64,000 nt of DNA from Pseudomonadota bacterium (GCA_016705325.1 JADIYJ010000006.1:1-64000); one strand, 5' to 3'. Counted from the first letter of the stretch, positions 7,230 to 16,886 are shown. Made by a program: numbers and translations. Notes: generated by a model from the letters alone, not told the origin.

Positions 7230-9491
7230 ATGCACCGGAGCGAATCTCGAGTTGACGTCCGCCTGCTGTCCAGCGCCGTGGCCCTGACGCTGGGCACCTT
7301 CGCGCTGGCAGCAACGCCCGCCCGGGCGCAGGAGCCTGCGGAGTCGACCGCTGCACCCGGGCGCGAAGCCGGTACGCTCGAGGTCATCGTGGTCACGGCG
7401 CAGAGGCGGGAAGAGCGGCTGCAGGACGTACCGATCGCCGTCAGCGTCGTATCGAGCGAGCAGCTCGAATCGCGCCGGATCACCAACCTGCTGAACCTCA
7501 AGGCGCTGGCTCCCAACCTCCTGGTGAGCAAGTATCCCAACAGCAACGTGGCATCGCAGGTCGCGATCCGCGGGGGCGTCACGATCAACGGCGCCATGTA
7601 CTGGGAACCGAGCACCGGGCTCTATCTCGATGGCGTGTACCTGGGCAAGGCCGTGGGCTCGGTCTTCGACCTGGTGGACGCCGAGCGCATCGAGGTGCTG
7701 CGCGGGCCGCAGGGTACGCTGTACGGCCGCAATACCATGGCCGGCGCAGTCAACCTGATCACCCGCGCCCCGACCGGCGAGTTTGCGGCCAACGCAAGTC
7801 TCGAGATCGGCAACTACCGCCACAACGTCCAGAAACTGTCGTTCGACCTGCCGAAAATCGGGATCGCGAGAATGTCGTTCGGCGTGCGTGCGCAGAACCG
7901 TGAGGGACTCGTCGACCTGACGTCCGACAGCCCGGGGGCCGCGCTCGACAGCCGCAAAGAGTTCGGCGGACGCTTCGCGCTCGCACTCGACTTCAGCGAC
8001 GATTTCGTGGCGGACTACCGTTTCGACTACACGAACGTGGATCAGCTGCCGCCGCACAGCCAGTTGTACAGTCTCGTGCCGCGCACCCCGCTGTTCATCA
8101 GCGCCGCGCCTTATGCCTCGACCAAGCGACTGGAACAGGTGAGCACGAACTGGGCCAGTTACGAGCAGCTCAGCCTCCAGGGTCATGCGCTGACGCTCAC
8201 CTGGGACATCAACGAGACCAACACCCTGAAGTCCATCACCGCCTACCGCGAGCTGAGCAACGACGACTCGGTCGACATAGACGGCGTGCCGCTCACGATT
8301 GCCACCGCCAAACGCATCTCGGACTTCGATCAGACCTCGCAGGAACTGCAGTGGCTCGGCCACACGGACCGGCTGAACTACGTGCTCGGCCTCTATTACT
8401 ACAAGGAGGACGGCTATACGATCAATCCGCACGTGTTCTTCTTCGGCACCGACAGCTCGGAGTATGGCTTCGGCGCCGAGGCGGTGGCCGCGTACACCCA
8501 GCTCGATTACAAGGTCACCGACGCGCTGACGGTCACGGCCGGGTTGCGCTGGACCGATGAGGAAAAGAACACGCTGCGCTACAAGACCGTCACCGGTATC
8601 GGCGCCCCCATTGCGCGCGTCACCGCCAAGAAATCGTTCTCGTCGACCACGCCGATGGCAGCCATCACCTACCGGGTCTACGACGGACTCAATCTCTATG
8701 CGAGGTACGCCGAGGGCTTCAAGAGCGGCGGATTCCCGGGCGAGGCCGGCAGCGCGGCGGAAGCCGTGATTCCCTTCGATCCGGAGCAACAGGTGACCTG
8801 GGAGATCGGCGCCAAGATGACATCCGCTGACCGGCGTCTGATGCTCAATGCGGCCCTGTTCACCAACGACATCGAAGACATGCACGTCAATCGCTTCACC
8901 GGACTGCCCGGCGTCTCGGTGATCCGCAATGCCGGCCAGGCGCGTACGCGGGGTGGCGAACTGGAGGCCACGTGGCTCGCGCTGGAAGCCCTGCGGCTGC
9001 AGATGAGCTACGGCTACCTCGACGCGGAGTGGCAGCAGTTCATGGAGGCCCCTGCGCCGGGCCAGCCGATCAGCAACGTGGCCGACAACCGCGCCTTCCC
9101 GCACGCGCCCGAGCACACGTTCAACCTGATGGCGGACACGCGCTTCGCGCAGACCGAATGGGGCGAGCTGCGAGGCATTGCCGACTACAGCTATACCTCG
9201 TCCTTCTACCCGTACCCTTATCAGCTGACCACGGTCGATCCGACCCGCGCCACCGCCGGCCACACCAAGGTCGACGGCCTCGGCCTGCTCAACCTGCGGC
9301 TTGCGCTCGTCGACATCCCGCTCGGCAGTGCCGGTGCGGGGGAGTTCGCGCTCTGGGCAAGGAACGTCACGGACGAGCAGTCACCGACCAATTTCATCGA
9401 CTTCGGGCCGGGCTTCTTCCAGAACTACACGCTGGCGTACTTCCAGGAACCACGCACGTACGGGGCGACGTTTACCTATCGGTGGCAGTGA
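7230..9491 (+). CDS. TonB-dependent outer-membrane receptor
   Basis: About 753 residues. A signal peptide (LALAATPARAQ-type cleavage near residue 30) is followed by a TonB-box-like EVIVVTAQRREERLQDVP stretch, then a plug domain with VLRGPQGTLYGRNTMAGAVN at about 135-155, and a 22-strand barrel ending in the aromatic-terminated GATFTYRWQ. The VTAQRREE class is expanded in bacteria that eat steroids, terpenes and other hydrophobic compounds. Start 7230 is used because GGGGG precedes it; an ATG at 7218 is also in frame. It probably imports a poorly soluble substrate of the surrounding catabolic genes. It is only distantly like the two receptors at 42-55 kb. Confidence 0.85.
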   Translation: MHRSESRVDVRLLSSAVALTLGTFALAATPARAQEPAESTAAPGREAGTLEVIVVTAQRREERLQDVPIAVSVVSSEQLESRRITNLLNLKALAPNLLVSKYPNSNVASQVAIRGGVTINGAMYWEPSTGLYLDGVYLGKAVGSVFDLVDAERIEVLRGPQGTLYGRNTMAGAVNLITRAPTGEFAANASLEIGNYRHNVQKLSFDLPKIGIARMSFGVRAQNREGLVDLTSDSPGAALDSRKEFGGRFALALDFSDDFVADYRFDYTNVDQLPPHSQLYSLVPRTPLFISAAPYASTKRLEQVSTNWASYEQLSLQGHALTLTWDINETNTLKSITAYRELSNDDSVDIDGVPLTIATAKRISDFDQTSQELQWLGHTDRLNYVLGLYYYKEDGYTINPHVFFFGTDSSEYGFGAEAVAAYTQLDYKVTDALTVTAGLRWTDEEKNTLRYKTVTGIGAPIARVTAKKSFSSTTPMAAITYRVYDGLNLYARYAEGFKSGGFPGEAGSAAEAVIPFDPEQQVTWEIGAKMTSADRRLMLNAALFTNDIEDMHVNRFTGLPGVSVIRNAGQARTRGGELEATWLALEALRLQMSYGYLDAEWQQFMEAPAPGQPISNVADNRAFPHAPEHTFNLMADTRFAQTEWGELRGIADYSYTSSFYPYPYQLTTVDPTRATAGHTKVDGLGLLNLRLALVDIPLGSAGAGEFALWARNVTDEQSPTNFIDFGPGFFQNYTLAYFQEPRTYGATFTYRWQ

Positions 9492-9499
9492 GCACCGGG

Positions 9500-9527
9500 C
9501 CGGCGGCGCTCGATTGAGCGTCGCCGG
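9500..9527 (+). terminator. Hairpin after TonB receptor gene
   Basis: A 12-base stem (CCGGCGGCGCTC pairing with GAGCGTCGCCGG, one mismatch) closes a GATT loop nine bases after the receptor stop. There is no T-run, so it is either a weak terminator or an mRNA-stabilising structure separating the receptor from the SDR gene at 9540. Confidence 0.4.
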
Positions 9528-9539
9528 GCAGGGAAGCAC

Positions 9540-10349
9540 ATGACGAGGCTCGCTGGCAAGATCGCGATCGTGACGGGCGCCGCGCGCGGCATGGGCGCGG
9601 CGATCTCCCGACGCTTCGCCGAGGAAGGGGCCACGGTCGCGCTGACCGACGTCCTGCCCGAGGTCGACGCGACCGCGCAGGCCATCGGTCCGGCTGCCAC
9701 GGCCTACCGCCACGATGTGTCCGACGAATCCCGCTGGCAGGAAGTCGTCGACGCCGTGGTCGCGCGTCACGGTCGCATCGACGTGCTGGTCAACAATGCG
9801 GGCATCCTGATGTTCAAGGACCTGCTCGCGACGTCTGCGGCCGACCTGCGCAGGATCCTCGACGTCAACGCCGTCGGCACGTTCATCGGCATGCGCACCG
9901 TCGCGCCGCACATGATCAGGCAGGGCAGCGGCTCGATCGTCAACAATTCGTCGTGCGACGGCATCTCGCCCGCCAACTCTCTCATTGCCTATGCCAGCTC
10001 GAAATTCGCCGTGCGCGGGATGACGAAGGTCGCCGCTCTCGAACTCGGCCCACACGGCGTGCGCGTCAACTCGGTGCACCCCGGCAGCATCAACACCCCG
10101 ATGGTGAACCCGCAGGGCGCGCCGGCGGACGCGCTCAACCGCGGGATGTCGTGGTTCCCGGCGCAACGGCTCGGCGATCCCATCGAAGCGGCCAACTGTT
10201 TCGTGTTCCTGGCCTCGGACGAGTCGAGCTTCTGCATGGGCACGGAGCTGACCGTCGACGGTGGCCTGATCGCCGGCCACTACTACTACGGCCTGCCCGG
10301 TGCGCCGGCAGGGATCCTGCCGCCCGGGCCTGCGCCGCGCAAGACCTAG
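9540..10349 (+). CDS. Short-chain dehydrogenase/reductase, probable hydroxysteroid or alcohol dehydrogenase
   Basis: 269-residue classical SDR. It has the NAD-binding TGAARGMG at 12-19, Asp-type coenzyme preference (ALTDVLPE), NNAG near 89, the Ser-Tyr-Lys catalytic set (NNSS and YASSK) and a C-terminal VDGG. The pattern resembles bacterial 3-alpha/20-beta-hydroxysteroid dehydrogenases. The C-terminus is extended by about 20 proline-rich residues. It lies 48 bases after the receptor gene on the same strand and convergent with the ligase at 10389. Substrate is inferred from context only. Confidence 0.78.
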   Translation: MTRLAGKIAIVTGAARGMGAAISRRFAEEGATVALTDVLPEVDATAQAIGPAATAYRHDVSDESRWQEVVDAVVARHGRIDVLVNNAGILMFKDLLATSAADLRRILDVNAVGTFIGMRTVAPHMIRQGSGSIVNNSSCDGISPANSLIAYASSKFAVRGMTKVAALELGPHGVRVNSVHPGSINTPMVNPQGAPADALNRGMSWFPAQRLGDPIEAANCFVFLASDESSFCMGTELTVDGGLIAGHYYYGLPGAPAGILPPGPAPRKT

Positions 10350-10388
10350 CGGCACCGGCCGTCGCGCCGCGTGCGGGGAGTTGCCGCG

Positions 10389-12086
10389 TCAGCTCGCCTC
10401 GTCGAAGCAGCGTCGCAGCTCGTTCTTCAGCAACTTGCCGGTCGGATTCTTCGGCAGCGGCTCCCGGCGCACGATGATGCGCGACGGCACCTTGTACGCG
10501 GCGAGCCGGCTGGCGACGAAGGCTCGCAGCTCCGCCTCTGTCGTTGCCGCGCCGGGCGCCTGAACGACCACGGCGGCCACCGCTTCGCCATGCACCGGGT
10601 CTGGAATCGGCAGTACGGCGGCCTCGGCCAGAGCCGGGTTCTCCAGCAGGCAGGACTCGACCTCCGCGGCCGCGATCTTCTCCCCGGCCCGGTTGATGAC
10701 GTTCTTGAGCCGGTCGACGACGAACAGGTAGCCGTCCTGCAGGTAGCCGACATCGCCCGTGCGCAGCCAGCCGTCGCGCAGCGCCATCGCCGTCGCTTCG
10801 GGCTGGCCCCAGTACTCGCGCATGACCGGGACGCCGCGCACCTGGATCTCGCCCCGCTCACCCTCCGGCAGCGGGCGGTCGTCAGCGTCGACGATGCGGA
10901 TCTCGATGATCGGCGATATCGTGCCCGAGCTGGTCGGTCGCGCGCGGAAGGCTTCTCCCGACATCGCCGCGGTGACGCCGCTGGTCTCGGTCATGCCGAA
11001 GCCAATGCCCGACATCGAGGGTCCGAGGCCCTCGAGCACCTCCGCGATGAGGCGTTGCGGGAGTCCTGCGCCGCCGAAACCGACACCGGCCAGCGTGCGG
11101 CGCACCGCGCCCAGGTCGAAGGTCGAGTGCTCCAGCATCTGCATCACCATCGTCGGCGCCGCATTGAACTGCGTCACGGAGTGCTGGACGAGCAGCTCGA
11201 TCGCCTTCGCCGGGTCCCAACGGTGCATGAAGACGAGCTTGCGGCCGTTGACCAGGTTCGTCAGCAACTGCGCGTGCAGGCCGCTGATGTGGAACAGCGG
11301 CACGACCGTGAGCGTGGTCGGCGCCAGGGCGCGGCGCATGAGCTGCTCGACCACGGACGGCGAGGACATCGCCGAGAGCGCGCCGATGTAGTCGATGTTC
11401 ATGATCGCCTGACAGACCGCAAGGTGGGTCGTCAGCACGGCCTTCGGCCGCGCCGAGGCTCCGGAGGTGAACAACAGCAGGGCCGGGTCCTGCGGCCCGA
11501 CTTTCACCGCAGGCGGTCCCTGGCGCGCCGGCTGCGTGACTTCGCGCCATGCGTGCACGCCGCTGCCGCGCCCGGAATCGCTGTCGGCAACCACGACCTC
11601 GGCGCCGAGCGACCTCCATTCCTCGCCCAGCCGCTCGAGCCGGTCGGCGTCGAGGAACAGCACCTTGGGCTGGACCGCGCCGAATGCCCAGAGCAGCTCG
11701 TCGCGCAGCCCGAAGCTGTTGATCGGTGCCGGCACCGCGCCCGCCAGCACGACACCCAGGAACGCCACCACCCACTCCGGCCGATTGCGCATTGCGATCG
11801 CCACGCGATCGCCGGGCTCGACGCCGAACCGCTCCTTGAGTGCCCAGGCGACGGCATCGGCCTCGGCGAACACGCGCGCAAAGCTCCAGACCTCGCCCTG
11901 GTAGACGATGAACGGCTTCTCGCCGTGGGCGCGCCCGGCGTTGATGAGCTCGGGCAGCGTGGCTTTTGCGTGGCGAAACGCCGGAAGCTTCTGTCCGCCG
12001 ACTTCGACCTCGGTCAGTTCGAAAGGCGCGCCGGGGCTGAGCAGCCTCGCGCGAATTTCCAGCAGTGCGCGGGTAATGGCGTCCAA
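10389..12086 (-). CDS. Acyl-CoA synthetase (AMP-forming), steroid/fatty-acid type
   Basis: About 565 residues of the ANL superfamily. It activates a carboxylic acid to its CoA thioester via an acyl-adenylate. Motifs: a P-loop variant LLFTSGASARPKAV, where the common form is TSGTTGxPKG; GFGMTETSG; GWLRTGDVGYLQDGYLFVVDRLKN; and the catalytic lysine in PKNPTGKLLKN at the C-terminus. No good ATG is present at the right place. A TTG at 12086 follows GGAGGGGG and gives MDAITRALLEIRARLL, so it is preferred. It starts 28 bases after the acyl-CoA dehydrogenase stop, in one operon with two dehydrogenase genes and hsdA. It probably activates a steroid acid or side-chain fatty acid. Confidence 0.8.
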   Translation of the reverse strand: MDAITRALLEIRARLLSPGAPFELTEVEVGGQKLPAFRHAKATLPELINAGRAHGEKPFIVYQGEVWSFARVFAEADAVAWALKERFGVEPGDRVAIAMRNRPEWVVAFLGVVLAGAVPAPINSFGLRDELLWAFGAVQPKVLFLDADRLERLGEEWRSLGAEVVVADSDSGRGSGVHAWREVTQPARQGPPAVKVGPQDPALLLFTSGASARPKAVLTTHLAVCQAIMNIDYIGALSAMSSPSVVEQLMRRALAPTTLTVVPLFHISGLHAQLLTNLVNGRKLVFMHRWDPAKAIELLVQHSVTQFNAAPTMVMQMLEHSTFDLGAVRRTLAGVGFGGAGLPQRLIAEVLEGLGPSMSGIGFGMTETSGVTAAMSGEAFRARPTSSGTISPIIEIRIVDADDRPLPEGERGEIQVRGVPVMREYWGQPEATAMALRDGWLRTGDVGYLQDGYLFVVDRLKNVINRAGEKIAAAEVESCLLENPALAEAAVLPIPDPVHGEAVAAVVVQAPGAATTEAELRAFVASRLAAYKVPSRIIVRREPLPKNPTGKLLKNELRRCFDEAS

Positions 12087-12114
12087 GCGAATTCCCCCTC
12101 CCCCGGGCGAGGCG

Positions 12115-13254
12115 TCAGAAACCCCGCAGACTGGCGTAGCGATCGCGATGAAACGTGCCGTCGCCGAAGGCCTGTTGTAGCACGCGTGCACGCTTGAGAA
12201 AAAGCCCTATGTCGAGGACGTCGGTGACGCCGACCCCGCCATGCATCTGCACGGCCTCGTTGAGCGTCCTTTCACCCAGGTCGGAGGCGCGCGCCTTGGC
12301 GAGGCTCGCGAGCGCAGCCGCGCCGTCCGCCCCGGCGTCGGCGGCCTCCAGCGCGGCGGCGAGGCAGCTGCGCAGCAGCTCGATCTCGACGTACAGGCGC
12401 GCGGCGCGGTGCTGCAGCGCCTGGAAGGACCCGATCGGCACGTCGAACTGCACCCGCTCCTTGAGGTAGCTCACCGTGCGCCCGAACGCCTCGGTGATCA
12501 CGCCCAGCAGTTCGGCGGCGACACATGCCCGCGCCCGGTCGAGCACGCAGTCCAGCGCATCGAACGCCAGGTCGGGTGCGCCGATGAGCGCCGCGTCGTC
12601 GAGCTGCACGCGCGCGAGGCGGACACGCGCCGCGTGGCGGCTGTCGACCAACCACGTGCGCTCGATCTGGACGCCGGCCGCCGCAGGGTCCACGAGGAAC
12701 AGGCTGAGTCCGTTGCGATGTCCCGGTGCATCGGCGCTGCGCGCCACGACGATCAGCCGGTCGGCCACGTGACCGTCCAGCACGAACTCCTTCTGCCCGT
12801 CCAGCCGCCAGTGACCAGCCTCCCGCCAGGCGCGCAGCGTCACCTGGGTCGGGTCGTGACGTGGCGCCTCGTCGATGGCGAGCGCGAGCAGCGCCTCGCC
12901 CGCGCCGATCTTTGGCAGCCAGAGGTCGCGCTGCGACGCACTGCCGGCCTCCGCGAGCAGTCCACCGGCCAGCACCACCGTGGAGAGCAGCGGCGTGGCC
13001 GCCAGCGTGCGGCCCACCTGCTCGAAAACAGCGCCGAGGCCCTTGTAGCCGACCCCGAGGCCGCCAAACTCCGCGGGCAATACCGCGGCCGGCCAGCCGA
13101 GATCGGCCATCTCACGCCAGATCTCCGGGTCGTAGCCGCGCTCGTCGCCACGGTCACGCAGGGCGCGCAACGCCGAGACGGGCGACCGAGTCGCCAGGAA
13201 CTGCTGCGCGCTGTCGCGCAGCATGCGCTGCTCATCGTCCAGCAGGAGCGTCAT
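12115..13254 (-). CDS. Acyl-CoA dehydrogenase, probable beta-type partner subunit
   Basis: 379-residue acyl-CoA dehydrogenase-fold protein. The N-terminal LLLDDEQRMLRDSAQQFL helix and C-terminal MHGGVGVTD flavin-adenine contact are present, but the usual middle motif (xEPxAGSD) is replaced by IDEAPRHDPTQ. This is the pattern of the non-catalytic partner in the alpha2beta2 dehydrogenases of steroid side-chain degradation (ChsE1-E2, ChsE4-E5). The ATG at 13254 has a GAGG site. Its stop lies 28 bases before the ligase start, and its start is eight bases after the stop of the complete dehydrogenase upstream. The two are very likely one enzyme. Confidence 0.8.
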   Translation of the reverse strand: MTLLLDDEQRMLRDSAQQFLATRSPVSALRALRDRGDERGYDPEIWREMADLGWPAAVLPAEFGGLGVGYKGLGAVFEQVGRTLAATPLLSTVVLAGGLLAEAGSASQRDLWLPKIGAGEALLALAIDEAPRHDPTQVTLRAWREAGHWRLDGQKEFVLDGHVADRLIVVARSADAPGHRNGLSLFLVDPAAAGVQIERTWLVDSRHAARVRLARVQLDDAALIGAPDLAFDALDCVLDRARACVAAELLGVITEAFGRTVSYLKERVQFDVPIGSFQALQHRAARLYVEIELLRSCLAAALEAADAGADGAAALASLAKARASDLGERTLNEAVQMHGGVGVTDVLDIGLFLKRARVLQQAFGDGTFHRDRYASLRGF

Positions 13255-13261
13255 CGCCACC

Positions 13262-14431
13262 TCAAGCCGGCAGCCCGAGCACGCGTCGGGCGATGAGGTT
13301 GAGCTGGATTTCCGAGGCGCCGCCCGCAATCGTGTACGACTTGGTGTAGAGCCACAGCCGGCACACCGCGCGCTCGTCGGCGGTGAAGCCCTCGCCTTCC
13401 ATGCTCAGGCCCCGATGACCCATGAGCTGCTGCAGGAGCTCGTACTTGGCGGATTCCTGTTCGCTCTGGACGAGCTTCATGATCGAGCCAGGCCCCGCGA
13501 CGTCCTCGCGCGCGAGCGCCATCTCCTGCAGCCGGCGCGCGGTCAGCGAGAATGCGTGCTGATCCATCAGCGCGGCGGCCATGCGGTCCCGCCACACCGG
13601 GCCGCCCCCGGCCAGGTAGGGCGCGGCAACGACCAGCGCGTCGAGCGACGGGGCGCCGCCCTCGGTGAACTTCGACATCGCGGCCCGCTCGTGCTCGAGC
13701 AGTCTCTTGGCCACGCCCCAGCCCTGGTTGATGTCGCCGACGACATTCTTCGCCGGTACGCGCACGCCGTCGAAGAACACCTCGCAGAACCCGGACGTGC
13801 CGCTGATCAGCTCGATCGGGCGCACGGTGACGCCGGGCGACTTCATGTCGACCATGATGAAGCTGATGCCCTGCTGTTTCTTCGCCTGCGGATCGGTGCG
13901 TACCAGGGCATACATCCAGTCGGCCTTGTCGCCATCGCTGGTCCAGGTCTTCTGGCCACTGACGACGAAGTCGTCGCCGTCGCGCACCGCAGCGGTCCTC
14001 AGGGAGGCCAGGTCCGACCCGGCGTTCGGCTCCGAGAAACCCTGGCACCAGCGCACCTCGCCGCGCGCCATGCGTGGCAGGTGCTCGGACTTCTGTGCTG
14101 CGGTGCCGAACTCGAGCAGGACCGGCCCGAGCATCCAGATGCCGAGGTTGTACTGCGGCAGGCGGCAGCCGAGCGCGAGCATCTCCTGCTCGAGTACGCG
14201 CTGCTCGCGCGGGCCGAGGCCGCCACCACCGCAGGCACTGGGCCAGTCCGGGGCAAACCAGCCGCGGTCCCGCATGCGCTCGAACCAGATCCGCTGATCC
14301 TCGTTCTGGAAGCTCACCCGGGAGCCGCCCCACACCATCTCCTCGTTCGTGATCGGCGTGCGCATCGACGCCGGGCAGTTGGCTTCGAGCCACCGCCGCA
14401 CCTCGGCACGGAACTCGTCGATCCCGGACAC
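13262..14431 (-). CDS. Acyl-CoA dehydrogenase, probable catalytic (alpha-type) subunit
   Basis: 389 residues. The complete set of family motifs is present: QGFSEPNAGSDLASL in the middle domain, SGQKTWTSDGDKADW, and the C-terminal AGGASEIQLNLIARRVLGLPA. The start is a GTG at 14431, chosen because GAGGAG lies the right distance upstream; an ATG seven bases earlier is out of frame. It is followed after eight bases by a second dehydrogenase gene lacking the central motif, the usual gene order of heterotetrameric steroid acyl-CoA dehydrogenases. In such enzymes each FAD is bound at the interface of the two subunits. The real substrate chain length is unknown. Confidence 0.82.
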   Translation of the reverse strand: MSGIDEFRAEVRRWLEANCPASMRTPITNEEMVWGGSRVSFQNEDQRIWFERMRDRGWFAPDWPSACGGGGLGPREQRVLEQEMLALGCRLPQYNLGIWMLGPVLLEFGTAAQKSEHLPRMARGEVRWCQGFSEPNAGSDLASLRTAAVRDGDDFVVSGQKTWTSDGDKADWMYALVRTDPQAKKQQGISFIMVDMKSPGVTVRPIELISGTSGFCEVFFDGVRVPAKNVVGDINQGWGVAKRLLEHERAAMSKFTEGGAPSLDALVVAAPYLAGGGPVWRDRMAAALMDQHAFSLTARRLQEMALAREDVAGPGSIMKLVQSEQESAKYELLQQLMGHRGLSMEGEGFTADERAVCRLWLYTKSYTIAGGASEIQLNLIARRVLGLPA

Positions 14432-14474
14432 CGTGCATCTCCTCGCTGATCGCGGCCGCGGTGCGCCCGGGTAT

Positions 14475-15248
14475 TCAGAACTGCGTCGGCCGCGAGTGGG
14501 CGTCGGACCCACCGTCGACGAAGATCTGCGCACCATGGATGTAGCTGGCTCCCGGACCGAGCAGGAACTCGATCACGGTGGCGATTTCCTCGGGGCGGGC
14601 CCGGCGCCCGAGCGGGGCGACGAACCGGTTGATGGCGGGGCCGTACAGCGGATCGTCGAGACCCGCCTGCAGCAGCGGCGTCTCGACCATGCCGGGCGCC
14701 ACCGTATTGAGGCGGATGCCGCGCTGGCCCCATTCGGTGACGCGGCGTCGCACGGCGACGGTCAGCGCGTTCTTTGAGCCGGAATAGGCGACGTGCCCGG
14801 CATACTCGCCCGCGCCCGCCAGCACGGCCGCCACCCTGGCCTCGTCGCCGGCTTCGAGCGCTGCTCCGATCGGGTTCTGGTCCCAGGGCGACTGGACCGA
14901 CGCCACCGAGGAGATGACCACCGCGGCCGGCGAGGATCCTCGCGCCAGCGCATCGCGCAGGCCATCGAGCATCGCCACGGCGCCGAAGTAGTTCACGGCT
15001 GCAATCTTCAGGTGCGCCTTCACCTGGGAACCGAGGCCCGCGCTGAGGACGAGGCCGTCGAGCACGCCGCCGCACTGCTCGAGCACGGCGGCGACGGCGG
15101 CGGCACGCCCCTCGGCCACGGACAGGTCGGCCGTCACGTCCGCATCCGCGATGTCGATGCCGATGACGCGGTGGCCCCGACTGCGCAGCAGGGCAGCCGT
15201 CGCCGCACCCATGCCGGTCCTGGAACCCGAGACTGCAAACGCTGACAT
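14475..15248 (-). CDS. hsdA: 3-alpha-hydroxysteroid dehydrogenase/carbonyl reductase
   Basis: 257 residues, exactly the length of Comamonas testosteroni HsdA, and recognisably the same protein throughout: DLSVAEGR near the N-terminus, VNYFGA, VISSVAS, YSGSKNALTVAVR (catalytic Tyr-Lys), LQAGLDDPLYG, YIHGAQIFVDGG and the identical C-terminus RPTQF. It interconverts 3-alpha-hydroxy and 3-keto steroids with NAD(H), the entry step for bile acids and reduced steroids. Nucleotide binding is at SGSRTGMGAA (residues 7-16). It is the first gene of an operon with the dehydrogenase pair and ligase downstream, and the dyad site at 15299-15316 lies 50 bases ahead of its start. Confidence 0.92.
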   Translation of the reverse strand: MSAFAVSGSRTGMGAATAALLRSRGHRVIGIDIADADVTADLSVAEGRAAAVAAVLEQCGGVLDGLVLSAGLGSQVKAHLKIAAVNYFGAVAMLDGLRDALARGSSPAAVVISSVASVQSPWDQNPIGAALEAGDEARVAAVLAGAGEYAGHVAYSGSKNALTVAVRRRVTEWGQRGIRLNTVAPGMVETPLLQAGLDDPLYGPAINRFVAPLGRRARPEEIATVIEFLLGPGASYIHGAQIFVDGGSDAHSRPTQF

Positions 15249-15298
15249 GACTCACCTCCGTTGGGCGCAACGTGTCACGGCGGTCTGTCCGCCGCACC

Positions 15299-15316
15299 TG
15301 CCAAATGGACGATGCC
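15299..15316. promoter_or_regulatory. GGACGATGCC motif upstream of hsdA
   Basis: TGCC, AAAT, GGACGATGCC on the plus strand; read toward hsdA on the minus strand it is GTCC, ATTT, GGCA. It is 50 bases from the hsdA start. The stronger half points away from hsdA, so orientation is not conserved here, but the dyad spacing of four bases is. Confidence 0.4.
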
Positions 15317-15377
15317 CGGCGGGCGGGGGGACGCAGCCACGCCGGCCCAGGCTCGGCCAGGAGTGGCGGTGCCGGGG

Positions 15378-16748
15378 TCAGGCCGGCCGCAGGCGCAGCG
15401 GCACCCCGTCCGCCGGCTTCGGCAGCGGCACCCACTCCAGGCGCGGCGCGTAGCCCGCCGGCACCGTGAATTCGCATCGCTGCACGAATTTCCAGAGAAA
15501 GGTCTTCACCATCAGCTCGGCGAAGAGCATGCCGATGCACTTGTGCGCACCGCTGCCGAACGGGTGGAAGCACAGCGGGTGGCGTCTCTGTTCCTGGCGC
15601 GGCGGCGCGAAGCGGTCCGGATCGAAGGCGTCGGGATCGGTCCACCAGCGCGGGTCGCGCTGGTTGATCATCATCGGCAGATGCAGGACCGTATGCGCCG
15701 GGACGCGCAGGCCGTCGAGTTCGGTATCGCGGATCGTCCGTCGCATGGCCATCGGCACCGGTGGGTGCAGGCGCATGGCCTCGTAGAGGCAATGCTGCGC
15801 AAAGTCCATGCGGCCGAGGTCGGCGTGGGTGAGCGGACCGGGCCCGAACCGTGCCAGGTGTGCGCGCAGGCGCGAACGCAGCCCGGCGTCCCGACCCAGG
15901 TACATCGCGAGGTGCGTGAGCGCGCTGGTGCTGGTGTCGTGCGCGGCGAACAGCAGGAAGATGGTGTGATCGACGATCGTCCGCACGTCGTATGGCCGGC
16001 CCTGCTCGTCCGTCGCGCGACACAGCTGGCTCAGCGCGTCATCGCCCGTGGCTCCGCGCCGGCGGCGCTCGGTGATCATCGCCGTGCACCAGCGCTCGAG
16101 CTCGCGTCGCGCGCGCATTGCGCGACCGAAGGCTCCGAATGGCAGCTCGATACGCAGCACGGAGGTCAGGCCGGCGTTGAGGTCGAGAAACAGGTCGTTG
16201 ATGGTGACGGCTTCCCGGTCGAAGTCCTCGATGCCGAGGAAGCACAGGGCACCGATCTCGAGCAGCAGCTGCTTGATGCGCGGATAGAAGACGACGCGGT
16301 CCTCGCGGCCCCAGTGCAGCAGGTGGCGGTCCATCACCGGCTGCATCATCTCGACGTAGCGCTGCAGTGCCGCCAGCTTGAAGGCGCCCTGCATCATCCG
16401 GCGGTTGGCGCGGTGCTCGTCGAAATCCATCAGCAGCAGGCCGCGCGGATAGAACGTGCCGAGCTGCTTGCCGTAGCCCTTCTGCGCGGAGAAGCACTCC
16501 TCGGGGTCGTGGAAAATCCGTTCGTACAGGTCGGCGCCCGTCACCAGCAGTCCGCCCTGCCACGCCAGCCGGATGCGCGAGACGGGCCCGTAGTCACGCA
16601 CGTGGCGGGATGCCACGGCGTGCAGGTCGCGCAGCACCGCCAATGTCTGGCCGATGACCGGCAGTCCGTCATCCCCGGGGATGTGCGCCAGGTCGGAGGC
16701 GTCAGGCGCCTGCCGGTACGATCCGTCGATCCGGGCCCGCGCCGTCAT
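15378..16748 (-). CDS. Cytochrome P450 monooxygenase
   Basis: 456-residue soluble P450. The I-helix oxygen-activation motif FAAHDTSTSAL, the K-helix EAMR (ExxR), the PERF-like DPDRFAPP and the heme-cysteine loop FHPFGSGAHKCIGM are all visible in order. The heme loop and overall length are closer to the CYP51/CYP26-like, membrane-sterol type of P450 than to the CYP125/142 cholesterol side-chain oxidases. The start at 16748 has an AGGAG site. It is divergent from the flavoenzyme gene at 16887 with the dyad site at 16812 between them. A hydroxylase or demethylase of a sterol or terpenoid is plausible. No redox partner gene lies nearby. Confidence 0.85.
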   Translation of the reverse strand: MTARARIDGSYRQAPDASDLAHIPGDDGLPVIGQTLAVLRDLHAVASRHVRDYGPVSRIRLAWQGGLLVTGADLYERIFHDPEECFSAQKGYGKQLGTFYPRGLLLMDFDEHRANRRMMQGAFKLAALQRYVEMMQPVMDRHLLHWGREDRVVFYPRIKQLLLEIGALCFLGIEDFDREAVTINDLFLDLNAGLTSVLRIELPFGAFGRAMRARRELERWCTAMITERRRRGATGDDALSQLCRATDEQGRPYDVRTIVDHTIFLLFAAHDTSTSALTHLAMYLGRDAGLRSRLRAHLARFGPGPLTHADLGRMDFAQHCLYEAMRLHPPVPMAMRRTIRDTELDGLRVPAHTVLHLPMMINQRDPRWWTDPDAFDPDRFAPPRQEQRRHPLCFHPFGSGAHKCIGMLFAELMVKTFLWKFVQRCEFTVPAGYAPRLEWVPLPKPADGVPLRLRPA

Positions 16749-16811
16749 CGATACAACTCCTGACACCAGCCCGCCACGGGAGCCCACCCGTACGCGGCCG
16801 CTGCCCAATGC

Positions 16812-16829
16812 GTCCAAACAGACGATGCC
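16812..16829. promoter_or_regulatory. GTCC-N4-AGACGATGCC dyad in the P450/flavoenzyme divergent promoter
   Basis: GTCC, AAAC, AGAC followed by GATGCC. It ends 57 bases before the flavoenzyme start and is 64 bases from the P450 start, so a bound regulator could serve both directions. Confidence 0.5.
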
Positions 16830-16886
16830 CTCGATGCGTTCGCGCCCAAAATGGTTTCCCCCGTCTCCGATCGACGCGGAGTCTAC